Notes under the pieces: model-generated | The model's database searches: none | What the model saw: the letters and a program-made list of their open reading frames with translations, nothing else | What the model was told of the DNA's origin: nothing | Shown here: in pieces, positions 63,201 to 64,000 of the stretch | Position numbering within the stretch: the stretch's first letter is position 1 | How the letters are laid out: each line of letters starts with the position of its first letter | DNA from: Sphingomonas sp. Y57 | Lineage (GTDB): Bacteria; Pseudomonadota; Alphaproteobacteria; Sphingomonadales; Sphingomonadaceae | Assembly (NCBI RefSeq): GCF_001015195.1 | Contig: NZ_LDES01000027.1 | Span: 49,442-113,441 of the forward strand | Reading direction: 5' to 3' | DNA: 64,000 nt | Program-made: the position numbers and the translations under genes

Positions 63201-64000
63201 CGGCGTCTTCAGCGGCGGACAGACCGACGAGACCAATGGCTCGGCCGATATCCAGAGCCTCAACATGAATGCGGCGGGCCTTGGCGGCTCGGGCGGTGCC
63301 GGCGGTTCGTCGAGCACCGGCACGGGCGGCGCCGGCGGTGCAGGCGGACAGGGCATCGGTGGCGGCGGGACCGATGCCGGTAGCCTGGCCATCCTCTCGC
63401 GGGGCGCTCCGGTGACGATCGGTACGGCTACCCTCATCGCCCATGCGCAGGGTGGGGTTGGTGGCGCCGGCGGGACGGGCATGAACGCCTCCGGCGCCGA
63501 TGGGGCCAATGGCGCCGGCAAGGGGGGCAGTTTCGCGATCCTCTCGACCTATCGCTACCAGACCACGGTCGGGGGGCAATTGCTTTCGATCGGTACGCTC
63601 CTCGCCGACGTATCGGGTTCCGGCAATCCCGAAGCGCCGACCGGGCCGACGACCGCCGGCAACTTCCTGATCGCCGCTAATGGCGGCAACCTGACGATCT
63701 CGAACGGAACGGTGCATGCTGATGGCGAGTTGGCCCCGACCAACGAGTATCAGAACGTGTTTCTCGACCCGACGACGGAGAGCGAGGTTTCGGTGGGCAA
63801 TGGCACCGTTACGCTCGGCACGTCGCCCGAAACCCCCTTCACGATAAGCACCTTAGCGGCGGAGGGCGCCCATACGGTGAACTTCTACACCGATGCGGGT
63901 GGCACGTTCGCGGCAGATCTGGCCAATTGCGAGCTCAATGGCGGGAACTGTGTGTCGATCCCGCGGCCGGTGTCACCACCACCACCACCACCACCGCCCC
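60217..64000 (+). CDS. Very large Gly-rich two-partner secretion exoprotein (TpsA), partial
   Basis: This open frame runs over 1261 codons to the window edge and is incomplete. It has a signal peptide (cleavage near ESLAA-N, residue 43) and a filamentous-haemagglutinin N-terminal TPS domain with GNVWFYSPNGIVVGSTASFD in part. A long repeat region follows: beta-helix-like units broken by Gly-rich loops (GGTGGAGGTG, NGGNGGDAGADG). A poly-Pro stretch (PRPVSPPPPPPPP) begins at the right edge. It is probably a surface adhesin or matrix protein exported by the upstream TpsB. The gene starts 2 bases after the tpsB stop. Confidence 0.9.
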   Translation, partial: MRSSVSDIFAAERRCQRSMPRTMTSMAVLATVLAMPVKESLAANGFQGTISSSVGAVLETGTPFGTDTITVNSPSAIITWVPNDTNGGTASVADAINFLPSGNRVDFVANGALPDGEYTVLNRIVPQPNATGRSIALNGTITTDTAKGNVWFYSPNGIVVGSTASFDVGGLLLTTSNITAGDVELDGNGYVTSVDTQTSIAGAAVTIQEGADILTGNYFGILAPKIDQGGTVESRGGIAYISAEQAKLSIDDTSGLFNIEVGVGADALGGIVHGGTSRGVIDTADGLVHPIYFVAVPKNDAISMLLGGNIGFQVAEGAEATERGIVLSAGRDIAFGSLDAGGPVSAGAGTGSVTISDIPSLNAGTLIQAGVPLDITGDVEIITNGAPVIIDAGANISFAGTVTIDTSASFNLTGPSQAGDISILAEGGGIDFGDDVALYAESEGFESFSGTGGTIAITASGTLGEILFHGGLTASADGRGGTPASSGDGGDGFGGTITLTAQGEAGITADNGMSLTAIGRGGNSNDGDAGNGRGGAIVLTAAAASGITVEDGSVTLDAGSVGGEAFQTGAAGNALSVLPGGAGLPQSYVALQANGGSITFGGVDTPVDVYLNANGRGGNGGAADAGAVEVLASGGSGAITFNGSVNAGAYAQIGSDGSFSGGNATGGLFRMQSSGSATIELSSLNAEVYAQGGDQASSGPGGNGVGGKAIVEAQGGSITVAGGSYIDATGTGGTGVSAGGDGTGGAATILANGGAITLGGGQDGITLDASGTGGDSGVDGISTGVGGTGTGGAAGFEAFGSTLTLNGLAIAVAGGNGGEGRTGGNGVGGRPPGLADGDFDPFYGVYARASNGAINAPGGLILAADGIGGGSHSDGTNVGQAGNGTGGYAEMLATNAGGSTASATITAPSVQMSAVGQGGNGGDAGADGVGSSGGTGQGGVVIMGAYAGRGHLSLTTALLSVTGIGGDGAEGASPSEGDGGTGGAGGTGIGGNVQAGVFSGGQTDETNGSADIQSLNMNAAGLGGSGGAGGSSSTGTGGAGGAGGQGIGGGGTDAGSLAILSRGAPVTIGTATLIAHAQGGVGGAGGTGMNASGADGANGAGKGGSFAILSTYRYQTTVGGQLLSIGTLLADVSGSGNPEAPTGPTTAGNFLIAANGGNLTISNGTVHADGELAPTNEYQNVFLDPTTESEVSVGNGTVTLGTSPETPFTISTLAAEGAHTVNFYTDAGGTFAADLANCELNGGNCVSIPRPVSPPPPPPPP

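Noticed and set aside
61620..63500. A CRISPR array or DNA satellite in the GGC-rich stretch
   Set aside because: The repeats are irregular at DNA level and stay in frame as Gly-rich protein loops; there are no constant repeats or spacers.
59869..63717. A 1282-codon minus-strand open frame
   Set aside because: It is antisense to the tpsB end and the Gly-rich tpsA gene, where GGC-rich codons remove stops on the other strand; it has no recognisable domain.

Overview
The window is GC-rich, densely packed bacterial DNA that looks like a chromosome of the family Sphingomonadaceae (Alphaproteobacteria; Sphingomonas or a close relative). The evidence is the protein content: a TonB-dependent receptor next to TPR hydroxylase and sulfotransferase genes, DUF2093, DUF6306, a FixJ-type regulator, a DUF6961-like protein and many sphingomonad-type small proteins. 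Dispersed GTCATCCCGG-type hairpins fit as well. This is inferred from recognised families; no database search was possible. I see no tRNA, rRNA, CRISPR array, integrase or intact insertion sequence, so the window reads as mostly core chromosome with small accessory blocks.

Layout. 1-7 kb: the end of der, a TusA-like protein, an orphan Hpt protein, clpB (minus) and an M16 peptidase. 7-16 kb: a short-chain dehydrogenase, purK-purE and gpmA (minus), a dienelactone-hydrolase-like enzyme, ppc and a nitronate-monooxygenase-like enzyme. 16-18 kb: a BioC-like methyltransferase, then bfd and bfr (iron storage and release) and a small exported protein. 17.9-25.6 kb (minus): a large TonB-dependent receptor followed by three TPR enzymes (Asp/Asn beta-hydroxylase type, 2OG-Fe(II) oxygenase type, sulfotransferase). 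This is the strongest candidate for an uncharacterised system. 26-34.7 kb: M23 lipoprotein, DUF2093, xseA, purD, a membrane-anchored helix-hairpin-helix protein, a GT61 glycosyltransferase, thiE, DUF488 and a cystathionine gamma-synthase-like enzyme.

35-39 kb is an oxidative-stress island: a LysR regulator and DUF6306 on minus; two membrane proteins, a 1-Cys peroxiredoxin, Fe-type superoxide dismutase and two unknown proteins on plus. A nearly identical 19-base operator-like motif lies in front of this island and in front of the metB-like gene. 39-44 kb: a CPA1 antiporter, a 500-base decayed gap, and a nitric-oxide defence operon (group III truncated globin, DUF1971, flavohaemoglobin) with two tandem NsrR-like sites. 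44-49.6 kb: a secreted SH3 protein, lepA, a radC cluster and a membrane-tethered LuxR-type regulator.

49.7-53 kb (plus): two Gfo/Idh/MocA proteins and a GT4 glycosyltransferase with overlapping stop/start codons, probably for a cell-surface glycan. 53-56 kb: a CheY-like/CheB pair whose CheB has lost the expected catalytic histidine, then a FixJ-like regulator. 56-58.3 kb: btuB under a cobalamin riboswitch. 58.4-64 kb: a two-partner secretion pair, tpsB and a very large Gly-rich tpsA that runs off the right edge. Two families of dispersed hairpin repeats sit between genes. One of them, a 290-base multi-hairpin element with long inverted ends, has a rearranged second copy.
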